DNA of 64,000 bases from assembly GCF_900129315.1 (NCBI RefSeq), contig NZ_FQUS01000013.1, forward strand, positions 1 to 64,000. The letters are read 5' to 3'. Made by a program: the position numbers and the translations under genes. The notes beneath the pieces are model-generated. The model ran no database searches and was not told where the DNA came from. It was given only the letters and a program-made list of their open reading frames with translations. Source of the stretch: Fodinibius roseus (GTDB lineage: Bacteria; Bacteroidota; Rhodothermia; Balneolales; Balneolaceae). Of this stretch, positions 33,002 through 42,404 are shown piece after piece (position 1 is the first letter of the stretch; each line of letters opens with the position of its first letter).

Positions 33002-34903
33002 CTACTGCACCTTGCTTCCCAGCCAGTTATGGCGGAACTGTTTGATCTCTTCGGTTATCTCCCGGCCGGCCTGTTCGTATAGTACCACCTCCATAGCCGG
33101 ATTTTCAGCCAGTCGAATAATCCCTTCCTTTTCCTCGTTCAGCGAACGATACACGATGGGTAATTGATCTCCCGCCCGGTGCTCTTTGAGCAATTGCTGC
33201 AATTCGCCGGCATTGGAAACAGAGGTCCCGCCGATGGAAATAATTACATCGCCTTTATCCAGGCCGGCCCGGTAGAGCGGACTTCCGACCCGGGTCCGAC
33301 GGGCAACCACGGTCTTACCCTGTTCATATGCTAATTTGGCAGTCCCGAAACTGACTACGGGCTGCAAAGTATCCGCAGGCTGAAGCAACAATCCGGCCTT
33401 TGCCAGTAATGGTTTCAGATCAACATGGCGCCCCCTGTATATATGACGATCGAAAAATTGTTCTGCGAATTCCGAGCTCTCAGTCACTTCGGCCAAGGTC
33501 TGCTCCAGATCAGAAATCCGGTAAGGCTCTTCGGTCTTGCCATATTTTTCCCACATCCGCCGCATAAAATCATCAAGCGTAACATCCACGAAGGTCGAGC
33601 GCAATGTTAAGTCCAGCCCCAATCCGAGGACAGCCCCCCAGGAATAATAGGAGATAAAGGTATTGGACTTGTTTTGGGCATCGACCGAGGTGGCGGCGTC
33701 TACAAAAGGGGCCTGCCTGCTCATCTCAATAGGATTGTAGTAGCTGTTCCCGGGTGAGTTAAGCACATAGTTCAGTGTCCCTGCCCAATCCGCGGCATAT
33801 TTTTGGTCCGAAATAAGACCCGCCCGGCGTATGGTCAAATCATCATAATAGCTTGTAAACCCTTCTGCAAACCAGAGGGCGCCGGAGACGTTGACATCCA
33901 TAAAATCAAAAAGCTCCAGCGACCGGGGACGAATACGCTCCACATTCCAGCTGTGGAAGAACTCGTGGGAGAGGGTATACAAATTTTGCAGGGCATCGTC
34001 TCCTTCCAGGGGACGTCGACTGGTCAAAATCGTGGAATTTCGATGCTCCATGCCATCGCCATACACATACGGCAGATAATCGGCAATAAAGGTATAGCTG
34101 TCGTAGTCAAAGTTAGCCGGCTCGCCGTAAATCGCAATCTGTTCGGCTACTACTTTTTGAGCCATCTCCGCATAACGGTCGACCTCCTCCTGTGTGCCGT
34201 TGTGATGCACGGCCATGCGAATGGTCTGTCCGGTCGTATCGCCCGGGGCCTCCCACTCGGCGATCATGTGATTGCTCAACTCCACGGGACTATCCAGGAA
34301 ATAATAATAATTGGGGGCCATAAAGGTCATCGGCACATCGGTCTCCTGAAGCTGAGTAGCCGCTTTCCATTCGGAATTTTTCGGGGGATGAAAGGCAACG
34401 GTGATGGGCGTGTTGGGTAAATTCGGCGCCCAGACAAACGAAGCCGGTATATTCAGGTGGGCATGCTGCTCGTTGATTCCCACATAAGTGCCATCGGCGT
34501 GATCCCCAAACAGCGTATACTGAAACTTCACTGTCCCGTCATGACCGTTAATCTCCCAGTGATGCAGGTCGGGACGCGTAATATCGAGGGTGTCGCCCCT
34601 GCTGTTGGTCGCTGTAACACTATATACATTCTTGGCAAATTCGTGCAGGGCATACCGTCCGGGGGAGGTCCGGCTCATCGCCAGCGTAACCACCCCCGGA
34701 AGCAGGTTCTTCATGGTAAGCGTGATTTCCGCTTCATTATGAACGGCATTGGGAAAGCGCACGTCATAATGAAGCGAAGGCTCCTGGTCAGATCCCGGCT
34801 GACAACCTGTAGCTATAACGGCAACAGCCCATAAAAGAACCAGTTTTTTAATATATGTATTCCAAAGTCGTACCATAGATTTCCGTATATAGCTATTTTT
34901 CAT
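33002..34903 (-). CDS. M61-family aminopeptidase lipoprotein with PDZ domain
   Basis: A lipoprotein signal (LVLLWAVAVIATGC) puts C34 as the likely lipid anchor. The zinc site of M61 glycyl aminopeptidases is present: HEFFH with H313 and H317, and E347 in WFAEGFTSYYDDL. The upstream GMEH motif at about 284-287 is also typical. A C-terminal PDZ domain (GLDKGDVIISIGGTSVSN) may bind substrate tails. At 633 residues it fits the family. It likely trims peptides in the periplasm. It is a single gene flanked by repeat copies F and A. Confidence 0.9.
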   Translation of the reverse strand: MKNSYIRKSMVRLWNTYIKKLVLLWAVAVIATGCQPGSDQEPSLHYDVRFPNAVHNEAEITLTMKNLLPGVVTLAMSRTSPGRYALHEFAKNVYSVTATNSRGDTLDITRPDLHHWEINGHDGTVKFQYTLFGDHADGTYVGINEQHAHLNIPASFVWAPNLPNTPITVAFHPPKNSEWKAATQLQETDVPMTFMAPNYYYFLDSPVELSNHMIAEWEAPGDTTGQTIRMAVHHNGTQEEVDRYAEMAQKVVAEQIAIYGEPANFDYDSYTFIADYLPYVYGDGMEHRNSTILTSRRPLEGDDALQNLYTLSHEFFHSWNVERIRPRSLELFDFMDVNVSGALWFAEGFTSYYDDLTIRRAGLISDQKYAADWAGTLNYVLNSPGNSYYNPIEMSRQAPFVDAATSVDAQNKSNTFISYYSWGAVLGLGLDLTLRSTFVDVTLDDFMRRMWEKYGKTEEPYRISDLEQTLAEVTESSEFAEQFFDRHIYRGRHVDLKPLLAKAGLLLQPADTLQPVVSFGTAKLAYEQGKTVVARRTRVGSPLYRAGLDKGDVIISIGGTSVSNAGELQQLLKEHRAGDQLPIVYRSLNEEKEGIIRLAENPAMEVVLYEQAGREITEEIKQFRHNWLGSKVQ

Positions 34904-35315
34904 CTTTATCTCTAAAAGAACTTTTACAAAAACCGTTCTTTGGCCTAATACAGGCGTTACCGGTCGGTTGAAATCCTCATATATGGGCTATGTTATGCGA
35001 TTCTAACCGTCCCCCGGCCTTGAACAAAACACCTGGTTCTGCAACTCCTTTTCTGACCGGTTAAAAACAGTCGTCTATAGTTGTTCCGACTGCCGCCTGT
35101 TTTTCAGTATGCCAAATTTAAATTAATTCAGCAATTTATTTGACCCTTTGCCTTAATGAATGTCGCCCGGCAATACCAAATGTAATGCCCATGTACTCTT
35201 CCGTCAGGTCACTATATTCTGTTTCCCACAGCCTCTTTCTCTATTAACCCGGACTATCCACCAAAAAATTTACCCGCGTAATAGTTATTACCCAATCATT
35301 CGTGAATAATTCGGG
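34904..35315. other. Intergenic region with repeat A and a possible coding remnant
   Basis: The first part is repeat copy A. At 35136-35240 the minus strand has an open frame (RKRLWETEYSDLTEEYMGI, then TFGIAGRHSLRQRVK and a stop) that looks like the C-terminus of a protein. Stops precede it and there is no good start, so it may be a decayed gene end. Nothing else seen. Confidence 0.35.
34914..35050 (+). repeat. Dispersed intergenic repeat, copy A
   Basis: It contains CTTTTACAAAAACCGTTCTT, CGGTCGGTTGAAATCCTCAT and CCTTGAACAAAACACCTGG in the family order. It lies upstream of the M61 peptidase gene start, only about ten bases from it. Confidence 0.7.
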
Positions 35316-36371
35316 TTAAGAAGATACCCGGTTTTGCAAAAAGGGGAGAATATCTTCTCTGAGCAGATCAAATACCGGCTCTTTGTAGGATCGGGACTGA
35401 TCGGCGTTTTGCAGCGAGCCGGTTAATACAACCACCGCATCGAGTTCGGGGATCAGAAAGATATACTGTCCGCCAAATCCCCAGGCAAAACGAACCTGAA
35501 ACGCGCCGACCGGTTTTTTCCACCACATATAACCATAGTCATAGGGGTTGAAGTTACTGCGGGTATAGGTCCTGAAGGAATCCTCCAGCCATCTTTCCGA
35601 GACAATCTGTTCCCCCCGGAAGCTCCCGCCATTCAATACCATCTGCCCGATTTTCATCATATCCGCGGGACGAAGCGCCAGGTTGTTCCCTCCCATGTAA
35701 TATCCCTGCGGATCGCGGTCCCAACCGCCTGCAGCAATATCCATGGGATTAAAAAGATATTGTCGGGCAAAATCACGCGTACTCATGCCCGCTGCCCGGG
35801 TTATAATAACGGAAAGCAGATGAGAGGTTCCGGTACTGTAGACCATATCTCCTCCGGGCTTCGCCTCCATCGGCTGATCCAGTGCATACCGCACCCAGTT
35901 GTCGCTTGTCACCCAGCGGCCGTAGTTATGGAAGCTGGTGGTTTCGAGTCCGGCCCGCATCGTCAGCAGATCTTTAAGCGTGAGGGCCTGCTTTACCGAA
36001 TCGGGATGTTTTTCAAAATATTCCTCGAAAAACGGCCCGATCGGCTGGTCGACCCCCGATAAAAAATCGTGATCTATAGCAATGCCCACCAACAGGGAAA
36101 TAATACTTTTGGAGGCCGACTTTATGTTGGCGTGCCCGGATGCCCGCACTCCGTTAAAATATTCCTCGCTGAGCAGCTGCCCGTTTTGCTGAATCAAAAG
36201 ACTCGTAACGGAGGGAATATCAGAAGCCCGCTTGTTGATTTCCTCGATCGAAAAAGCATTGGCCTGGGCCTCAAGGTGTTGTGAGGAAGACAAGCCACCA
36301 ACGAGAACAAGAATTGCTCCTATAGCTATCTGCTTTATATTTATATCCATAACTGCTGTTTTTATCACCAT
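35316..36371 (-). CDS. Serine hydrolase, class C beta-lactamase/PBP4-like
   Basis: A hydrophobic N-terminal segment (IAIGAILVLVGGLSSSQH) suggests export. The SxxK nucleophile motif is SASK with S85 and K88. A Y-S-T motif with Y178 takes the place of YxN, and GFGGQYIFLIPELDAVVVLTG is the usual C-terminal element of this family. The 351-residue protein may act on peptidoglycan peptides or esters. The substrate cannot be told from sequence. An in-frame ATG at 36350 is a second possible start. It is a single gene between repeat copies A and B. Confidence 0.85.
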   Translation of the reverse strand: MVIKTAVMDINIKQIAIGAILVLVGGLSSSQHLEAQANAFSIEEINKRASDIPSVTSLLIQQNGQLLSEEYFNGVRASGHANIKSASKSIISLLVGIAIDHDFLSGVDQPIGPFFEEYFEKHPDSVKQALTLKDLLTMRAGLETTSFHNYGRWVTSDNWVRYALDQPMEAKPGGDMVYSTGTSHLLSVIITRAAGMSTRDFARQYLFNPMDIAAGGWDRDPQGYYMGGNNLALRPADMMKIGQMVLNGGSFRGEQIVSERWLEDSFRTYTRSNFNPYDYGYMWWKKPVGAFQVRFAWGFGGQYIFLIPELDAVVVLTGSLQNADQSRSYKEPVFDLLREDILPFLQNRVSS

Positions 36372-36375
36372 TCAT

Positions 36376-36517
36376 AGAAGTCTTCGGAAAACCAGGATTT
36401 TGGACAAAGTCAAGGCCATAGAGAGTTTGCCCTCGCAGTATATCCCCCCATATGTGAGAATTTCAACCAAGCGATAACGCCAACATTGGCCAAAAGAATG
36501 GTTTTGCAAAAGCTTCT
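36376..36517 (-). repeat. Dispersed intergenic repeat, copy B
   Basis: Inverted relative to copies A, C, D and E. The plus strand starts AGAAGTCTTCGGAAAACCAG and ends with GGCCAAAAGAATGGTTTTGC plus AAAAGCTTCT. It contains CATATGTGAGAATTTCAACC, the reverse of the family core. Confidence 0.75.
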
Positions 36518-36822
36518 CATAATACTTTTAAATTCACACTCCCAAGAGATAGTTCCCCGATTTTTCCGCGTTAGGGAGGCACCATCAGCTGTAGGAAAAC
36601 GTAGCGATTACTTTACAGAAATAGGTTGGTAATCTTTTCGAGTCAGTCCGGAATGTTACTGCCCATACCCATTAGCCGTAAGTGGCAGGCACATCGGGAA
36701 GAATGCTCTTGGCAGTTTTTACACCAATTCAAATAATTTTTAAAGACTCAAAAGACCAGGAGATGCAGACGGAGTAAAGGAGGCCACCGCATCCGAAACT
36801 TTCGACTTTGCCTGATGTAGGA

Positions 36823-36863
36823 CATTCATCCATGAACAGAATACCGTATCAGAAGGATGAATG
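36823..36863. other. Hairpin upstream of pntAA
   Basis: CATTCATCC (36823-36831) and GGATGAATG (36855-36863) form a perfect nine-base stem with a 23-base loop, followed seven bases later by a T run. It lies about 100 bases before pntAA, so it may be a terminator of upstream transcription or a leader structure. Confidence 0.35.
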
Positions 36864-36960
36864 ATAGAACATTTTTTTATGAAGTAGCAAAAATAACATT
36901 TGTAATCCCCGTAGTTTTCTATATTTTTACGATTTAATTTTAAACTTTTTACAAAACGCT

Positions 36961-38085
36961 GTGATTGTTGCAATTCCCAAAGAAACGGCCGAGTATGAAA
37001 AACGCGTAGCCCTTGTCCCGGAGACGGTTAGCAAGCTTACGGACATGGGACTGGATGTTATGCTTGAAAAGGATGCCGGCCTTGCTTCGAACTATCTTAA
37101 CGACGCCTATCAGGAAGCCGGAGCAACGATAAAAAATGATCGCACAGATCTGTTCGCTTCGGCTGACCTGCTCATCAGTATTCAGACGCCCCCCGAAGAA
37201 GATCTCAGGCGCCTGCCGGAAGGGAGCATCCTTATCTGCTTTTTGTGGGCCCTGCAAAATGACGATGCGGTTGAACTGCTCAAATCCGGTGGCATTACGG
37301 CCCTGGGAATGGACGCTGTGCCCCGCATTTCGCGGGCGCAAAATATGGATGCGCTCTCCTCAATGAGTTCCATCGCCGGCTATAAGTCAGCGCTGATGGG
37401 CGCCAATGAACTGGACCGCTATATGCCCATGATGATGACCGCCGCAGGAACGATTGCCCCGGCCAAGGTGCTGGTGCTGGGAGCGGGCGTAGCGGGACTT
37501 CAGGCTATTGCTACCGCCAAGCGACTGGGAGCGGTGGTTGAAGCCTTCGATATTCGTCCCGCCGTGAAAGAACAGGTAGAAAGTCTCGGTGCTACCTTTG
37601 TGGAAGTACCCGACCTGGATGAGGAATCGGAAACCGAGGGGGGCTATGCCAAAGAGCTGGCGGAAGACGAACAGGAACGCCAGCGGCAGGTTATCCACGA
37701 GCATGCCAAAAAATCGGATATTATTATTACCACCGCCTTGATTCCGGGCAGACCGGCGCCGCTGCTGGTGACCAAAGAGATGGTTCACGACATGCACGCC
37801 GGTTCGGTCATTGTTGACCTGGCTGCGGAACAGGGCGGTAATTGCGAGCTTACCGAAGCGGGAGAAACAACCCTTGTGAATGAAGTCAAGGTTATCGGTC
37901 CGTTAAATATCGCGAGCATGCTGGCCTACCACGCGAGCACGCTTTATTCCAAAAATATGTGGGCCCTCCTGGATCACCTCCTGGAAGAAGGAAAACCCCA
38001 CTTCGATTTTGAAGATGAAATCACCCTTAACACGACCATCACACATCAGGGTGAGATCATCAGTCCCATGCTGAAAGACAACTAA
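36961..38085 (+). CDS. pntAA: NAD(P) transhydrogenase alpha subunit, part 1
   Basis: This is the NAD(H)-binding domain of the proton-translocating transhydrogenase that makes NADPH from NADH. It begins at a GTG (MIVAIPKETAEYEKRVALVP) that fits the family N-terminus exactly. The dinucleotide motif is VLVLGAGVAGLQAIATAKRLGA. GSVIVDLAAEQGGNCELTEA is the family hallmark. At 374 residues it covers only the soluble part, with the membrane part encoded separately downstream, as in Rhodospirillum-type three-subunit enzymes. Confidence 0.95.
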   Translation: MIVAIPKETAEYEKRVALVPETVSKLTDMGLDVMLEKDAGLASNYLNDAYQEAGATIKNDRTDLFASADLLISIQTPPEEDLRRLPEGSILICFLWALQNDDAVELLKSGGITALGMDAVPRISRAQNMDALSSMSSIAGYKSALMGANELDRYMPMMMTAAGTIAPAKVLVLGAGVAGLQAIATAKRLGAVVEAFDIRPAVKEQVESLGATFVEVPDLDEESETEGGYAKELAEDEQERQRQVIHEHAKKSDIIITTALIPGRPAPLLVTKEMVHDMHAGSVIVDLAAEQGGNCELTEAGETTLVNEVKVIGPLNIASMLAYHASTLYSKNMWALLDHLLEEGKPHFDFEDEITLNTTITHQGEIISPMLKDN

Positions 38086-38214
38086 AATGAACAATTAGGA
38101 ATCATGCCATGCTGAAGTTATTTCAGCAGCTGTGTTGCATAGTACAGAAACCCTGCACGCACGCTATTAGGTTCGGGATGGCTTTTTTTAAAGAGCAAAA
38201 TAACTACTCTACTT

Positions 38215-38496
38215 ATGTCAGGTCTTATATTCAATCTCTTTATTTTTGTGTTAGCTTCCTTTATAGGATTCGAACTCATATCCAAAGTACCGCCCACCCT
38301 GCACACCCCGTTGATGTCGGGCGCTAACGCTATTTCTGGTATTACTATTATTGGCGCCGTGGTGGTAGCGGGACAGGTGGAAAGTGAAATTGCTCAGATT
38401 ATTGGGTTTTGTGCTATCGTATTCGCAACCATCAACGTAGTCGGCGGTTTCATGGTCACCGATCGCATGCTTGAAATGTTTAAGAAAAAAGATTGA
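38215..38496 (+). CDS. pntAB: NAD(P) transhydrogenase alpha subunit, part 2 (membrane domain)
   Basis: A 93-residue protein with three hydrophobic helices and the family sequence VPPTLHTPLMSGANAISGI. It forms part of the proton channel together with PntB. It ends 8 bases before pntB. The 129-base gap behind pntAA has a small GCTGAA-GTTAT-TTCAGC stem that might tune relative expression. Confidence 0.94.
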   Translation: MSGLIFNLFIFVLASFIGFELISKVPPTLHTPLMSGANAISGITIIGAVVVAGQVESEIAQIIGFCAIVFATINVVGGFMVTDRMLEMFKKKD

Positions 38497-38504
38497 AATA
38501 AATA

Positions 38505-39926
38505 ATGAGTCACTTTTTACCCTCCGGCATTCAGAATATGTTACCCGATATTATTCAACTTGTCTACCTCCTGGCGACCGGTATCTTTATCATCGGCATC
38601 AAACGCCTGGGGTCCCCCGCCACGGCGCGTTCCGGCAACCAGCTGGCCGCCCTGGGGATGTTTATCGGTATTGTCGTCACGCTTTTCGACCAGCAGATTA
38701 TCAGCTTTGATTATATCATCGGTGGCATCCTGCTCGGATCCGCTATCGGTGCTTTTGCCGCCAAAAAAGTTGAAATGACGGCCATGCCCGAAATGGTGGC
38801 TATTTTTAACGGTTTCGGGGGTGGTGCTTCCGCGCTTGTGGCCTGGGGAGAACTCAGCCGGGTGGCGGACCCGACCATACTTGCGGGACAGGATCTTGTT
38901 ACTATCGGGCTCAGTATCCTGATCGGTTCCATCACCTTTACCGGCAGCTTCATCGCTTTCGGGAAGCTCCAGGGCTTCATCAGCGGCAACCCGGTTACCT
39001 TTTCGGGGCAAAATTTCTTCAATGCGCTGCTGACAATTGTCAGTTTGGTATTGGTCGGCTGGCTGGCCTTTGACCCGGCGAATCAGCTGATCTTCTGGAT
39101 CCTCTTCGGCATCGCCCTGCTGCTGGGAATGATGACGGTCCTGCCTATCGGCGGCGCGGACATGCCGGTGGTCATTTCACTGCTCAACTCGTACTCCGGA
39201 CTGGCGGCTTCGATGGCTGGTTTTGTGATCAATAACAACCTGCTGATTATCAGTGGTGCCCTGGTCGGGGCGGCGGGACTCATTCTCACCAACATCATGT
39301 GTAAGGCAATGAACCGTACGCTCGGCAACGTGCTCTTCGGGGCCTTCGGCGGCGACAACAGCGACAGCGGCGGTCCGGCTGCAGACACCGATAAGACGGT
39401 TCGCGAAACGACGGCCCAGGATGTCGCCCTGCAGTGTGCCTATGCCGACAAGGTGGTGATCACGCCGGGGTACGGATTAGCTGTGGCCCAGGCCCAGCAC
39501 GTACTCAAGGAAGTGGTGGATAAACTCGAAAAGAAAGGAGTGGAAGTGAAATACGGAATTCACCCGGTGGCGGGACGCATGCCCGGACATATGAACGTGT
39601 TGCTGGCGGAAGCGGATGTGCCGTATGACCAGCTGTATGACATGGATCAGATCAACCCCGAGTTTAAGTCCACGGATGTGGTGCTTGTTATCGGCGCCAA
39701 CGACGTGGTTAATCCGACGGCCAAGACAACCAAGGGTAGTCCCATCTACGGCATGCCTATCCTGGATGTGGATGAAGCGAAGCGGACCATCGTCTTCAAG
39801 CGCAGTCTGAGTCCCGGTTTCGCCGGTATCGACAATCCCTTGTTTTATGTGGAAACCAACCAGATGTTTTTCGGTGACGCCAAGGAAACCCTGCAGGATC
39901 TCTCGCAGGCCCTGAATGAAGTGTGA
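38505..39926 (+). CDS. pntB: NAD(P) transhydrogenase beta subunit
   Basis: The 473-residue subunit has about eight membrane helices followed by the NADP(H)-binding domain. Hallmarks are GADMPVVISLLNSYSGLAAS, ITPGYGLAVAQAQH, HPVAGRMPGHMNVLLAEA and VIGANDVVNPTA. Together with pntAA and pntAB it completes the enzyme. The three genes run in order with small gaps. Confidence 0.96.
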   Translation: MSHFLPSGIQNMLPDIIQLVYLLATGIFIIGIKRLGSPATARSGNQLAALGMFIGIVVTLFDQQIISFDYIIGGILLGSAIGAFAAKKVEMTAMPEMVAIFNGFGGGASALVAWGELSRVADPTILAGQDLVTIGLSILIGSITFTGSFIAFGKLQGFISGNPVTFSGQNFFNALLTIVSLVLVGWLAFDPANQLIFWILFGIALLLGMMTVLPIGGADMPVVISLLNSYSGLAASMAGFVINNNLLIISGALVGAAGLILTNIMCKAMNRTLGNVLFGAFGGDNSDSGGPAADTDKTVRETTAQDVALQCAYADKVVITPGYGLAVAQAQHVLKEVVDKLEKKGVEVKYGIHPVAGRMPGHMNVLLAEADVPYDQLYDMDQINPEFKSTDVVLVIGANDVVNPTAKTTKGSPIYGMPILDVDEAKRTIVFKRSLSPGFAGIDNPLFYVETNQMFFGDAKETLQDLSQALNEV

Positions 39927-40057
39927 ATCACCAATAAATATCGACAGCCTGGGAGCGGGCCTCAAAAAAGAATAGCTTTTATGGAGGAACAGGCTGCTCG
40001 ACCAGAGAAAATAGTTCCGAAAAGAAGCAGCGCTACCGCTATATTATGTTAAAGGAT

Positions 40058-41350
40058 TTAATCTTGTTCTTTATCCTGACTATATGTGCGCATCGCCTTT
40101 AAAAAACAGAGGCTGGCTAGTATCCCACAGCAGCTGAAGACCAGCATCAGTGCTTTAGCGGGACCATAGGGACCGGTGAACACCGCATCCATGAGCCAGC
40201 CGGCCAGCGGGGGACCCACCCCAAAGCCGACGACACTGATCACAAACAGGTACAGTCCCCCCGCCTGGGCCCGCATATCGGGCTTCACCAGGTATTGCAG
40301 GATGGCCGCAGCAACGCCGTTATAGGAGGAAGAGATCACATTGGCCAGACCGATGAGCATAAACGCCGTGGTTGCCGACTCCGCAAAAAGCCCGAAATAG
40401 TAGAGGGGAAGTCCCGCCAACCCGGCAACGATGCCCATCACAAAACGGCGGGAGGCATCCCATCGCCTCGCCATCCAGTCGGCCATTTTCCCGGATGCCA
40501 CCACACTCAGTCCCGTAGCCATCATAAACCAGCCGTACTGCGGCACCATTGAGCTCGCGCCGTGGATATCTGTCAGCACAATACCGATAAAACCGAGAAT
40601 GGTATACCCCGTGAAGGCCAAAAACGAAAAGCCCAAAAAGTGATAACGCACCGTTTTTTTGTGGAGAATATACCTTATGACCTCCCGAAAGCTCATCACC
40701 GTATTATAACGCCTGCCGCCCTGCGTAATGCCTCGCGGCAACTCCCGTATCACCAGCCAGGCAATGGCTGCAAGCAGCAAGCCGGGCGCCCCGACCACCC
40801 GCAAAGCCATACGCCAGTCGTAGGCCTGGGCAACAGTGCCTCCACCGAGGAAAGCCACGCCGATGCCCACAAAAATACCGGCGGCGTATATAGAGAAAAC
40901 CGTGCCCCGCTGCGAGGAATGAAAATAGTCGGACAGCAGGGAGTATACGGCGGGACTCAGGGCCGACTCGCTGATACCCACGAAAAAACGGGCGACTATC
41001 AGAAAGGTAAGCGAAACTGCGTAGCCGCTGACCAGGGTCATAAGGCTCCAGACCAGCAGTCCCCCTACAATCATGACTCTGCGGGAATAGATATCGGCCA
41101 TTCGCCCCATCGGAATCCCGCAGACCGCATATATCAGGGAAAAAGCGGTGCCGTACAGCAGCCCTACCTGGAAATTACTGAGCGACAGTTCCTGCTGGAT
41201 CTGAGGGGCCAATACGGCAATAATCTGCCGGTCCACGAAGCTTGAAATATAGATCAGGGTCAGGAGTCCCAGTACCCCCCAGGCGTAGGGACTCGAGACC
41301 AGTTTCCGGGCCTTTGATTTTTCTGACGACATGTAATTACCTGTGTTCAC
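40058..41350 (-). CDS. MFS transporter (spinster-like)
   Basis: A 430-residue protein with about 12 hydrophobic helices. The N-terminus has YISSFVDRQIIAVLAPQIQQ and LLYGTAFSLIYAVCGIPMGR followed by MADIYSRR, the A-motif of major facilitators and typical of the spinster-like group. The substrate is not deducible. It is a single gene convergent with pntB and 82 bases downstream of the ABC operon on the same strand, perhaps co-transcribed with it. Confidence 0.88.
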   Translation of the reverse strand: MNTGNYMSSEKSKARKLVSSPYAWGVLGLLTLIYISSFVDRQIIAVLAPQIQQELSLSNFQVGLLYGTAFSLIYAVCGIPMGRMADIYSRRVMIVGGLLVWSLMTLVSGYAVSLTFLIVARFFVGISESALSPAVYSLLSDYFHSSQRGTVFSIYAAGIFVGIGVAFLGGGTVAQAYDWRMALRVVGAPGLLLAAIAWLVIRELPRGITQGGRRYNTVMSFREVIRYILHKKTVRYHFLGFSFLAFTGYTILGFIGIVLTDIHGASSMVPQYGWFMMATGLSVVASGKMADWMARRWDASRRFVMGIVAGLAGLPLYYFGLFAESATTAFMLIGLANVISSSYNGVAAAILQYLVKPDMRAQAGGLYLFVISVVGFGVGPPLAGWLMDAVFTGPYGPAKALMLVFSCCGILASLCFLKAMRTYSQDKEQD

Positions 41351-41432
41351 CTTCCGTTCCGCTATTAAAATGATACGGAAAGTAAGATAATTTGACCGAG
41401 GAATGCCACTTTATCCGTTACCGGAACCGTCC

Positions 41433-42383
41433 CTACTGATCGTCATTCAGAAGCTCACTGCGCGATTTCAGCACATCCTCATCCCATTGTTCTTTATTTA
41501 GGCTAAAGATATACGGGAAATCAGGGCTGGCGGCCAGGTAGATGGTGGTATCCGCTTCCGATTCCCTTAGGCGCAGCTGGTGCTGTGCTCCCCCCGTCAG
41601 AGTCAGACGGACAGCATACTTTTCTGAGCCGAAGGCATCCCTGGCAAGCGAATCGACAAAACCGGAAGCCCGGAGGGATGACAGGTGCCGTAGGATAGGG
41701 CTGACGGAGGAATAGGAAAGAGTATCGCTGCCGGAGACCCAGTTTTTTTGACGCTCTCCCTCTGCCCGGTCAATGACAAACGAACTGTCCGCCGGGTAGC
41801 TGAAACTTAGCTGCGAAATATTCGATCGGTCAACCTCCCACACGGTCTTCTCCCGCCACTCCTCAAACTCCCTGCCGAAGGTGGACTCCAGCAAGCCGTC
41901 GACCGCGTAAACCGCATCTTCGCGATCCAGGCGAACATAATTATTAAAGGACTGTTGTCCCCCGCTCTGGGGAGCACCGACGTAGATACTGCTTAACAGC
42001 TCTTCGCCGTTATACAATGATACCTTAATGCCCGTGGAGTCGACCCGGTAGCGGGTGAACTTTTCGGGATCACGGGTTGCCACAGCGGTCACATTCATAT
42101 CGTTCAACCGGCTGATCGCCCCGCTCACACGGGAGGCGTCCGCCGGGTGCGACTGCTCCGAAGCATGGGAAGAGATCCGCCACTGCTGTTGATCCTTCTC
42201 CAGGGTCAGCGGTCCCCCTGAAGGCGGCGCGATCACAATCCGGGTCACCTGACTGGTATCGACCGAGACCAGCTGCGAGCGAAATACTTCACTGGCCTCT
42301 GGTCCCGACGACCATTTTATAGCGGCCGTCAGCAGGAATAAAACAATAAAAATGGCGGCAAGCGTTTTGGATGCGTTCGTCAT
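41433..42383 (-). CDS. DUF4340 protein of an ABC-2 operon
   Basis: A 316-residue protein with one N-terminal membrane helix (TLAAIFIVLFLLTAAIKW) and a large extracytoplasmic part rich in beta strands. The pattern (VTRIVIAPPSGGPLTLEKDQ and VNRVDRSNISQL-like elements) matches DUF4340 proteins, which typically close ABC-2 operons next to GldG-like genes. The function is not established. It follows the GldG-like gene by 21 bases. Confidence 0.85.
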   Translation of the reverse strand: MTNASKTLAAIFIVLFLLTAAIKWSSGPEASEVFRSQLVSVDTSQVTRIVIAPPSGGPLTLEKDQQQWRISSHASEQSHPADASRVSGAISRLNDMNVTAVATRDPEKFTRYRVDSTGIKVSLYNGEELLSSIYVGAPQSGGQQSFNNYVRLDREDAVYAVDGLLESTFGREFEEWREKTVWEVDRSNISQLSFSYPADSSFVIDRAEGERQKNWVSGSDTLSYSSVSPILRHLSSLRASGFVDSLARDAFGSEKYAVRLTLTGGAQHQLRLRESEADTTIYLAASPDFPYIFSLNKEQWDEDVLKSRSELLNDDQ

Positions 42384-42404
42384 AATCGGATCCTTTTCTC
42401 CTTT

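Larger units (their letters stand above)
36372..36960. other. Intergenic region with repeat B and a hairpin
   Basis: The first 150 bases are repeat copy B. Beyond it I find only a hairpin at 36823-36863 and an AT-rich stretch that should hold the pntAA promoter. The small frame 36740-36973 on the minus strand is not convincing. Confidence 0.4.

Noticed and set aside
36680-36760. Sigma-54 (-24/-12) promoter near TTGGCAG
   Set aside because: The GG is present but the GC at the required distance is missing, so it does not fit the -24/-12 pattern.
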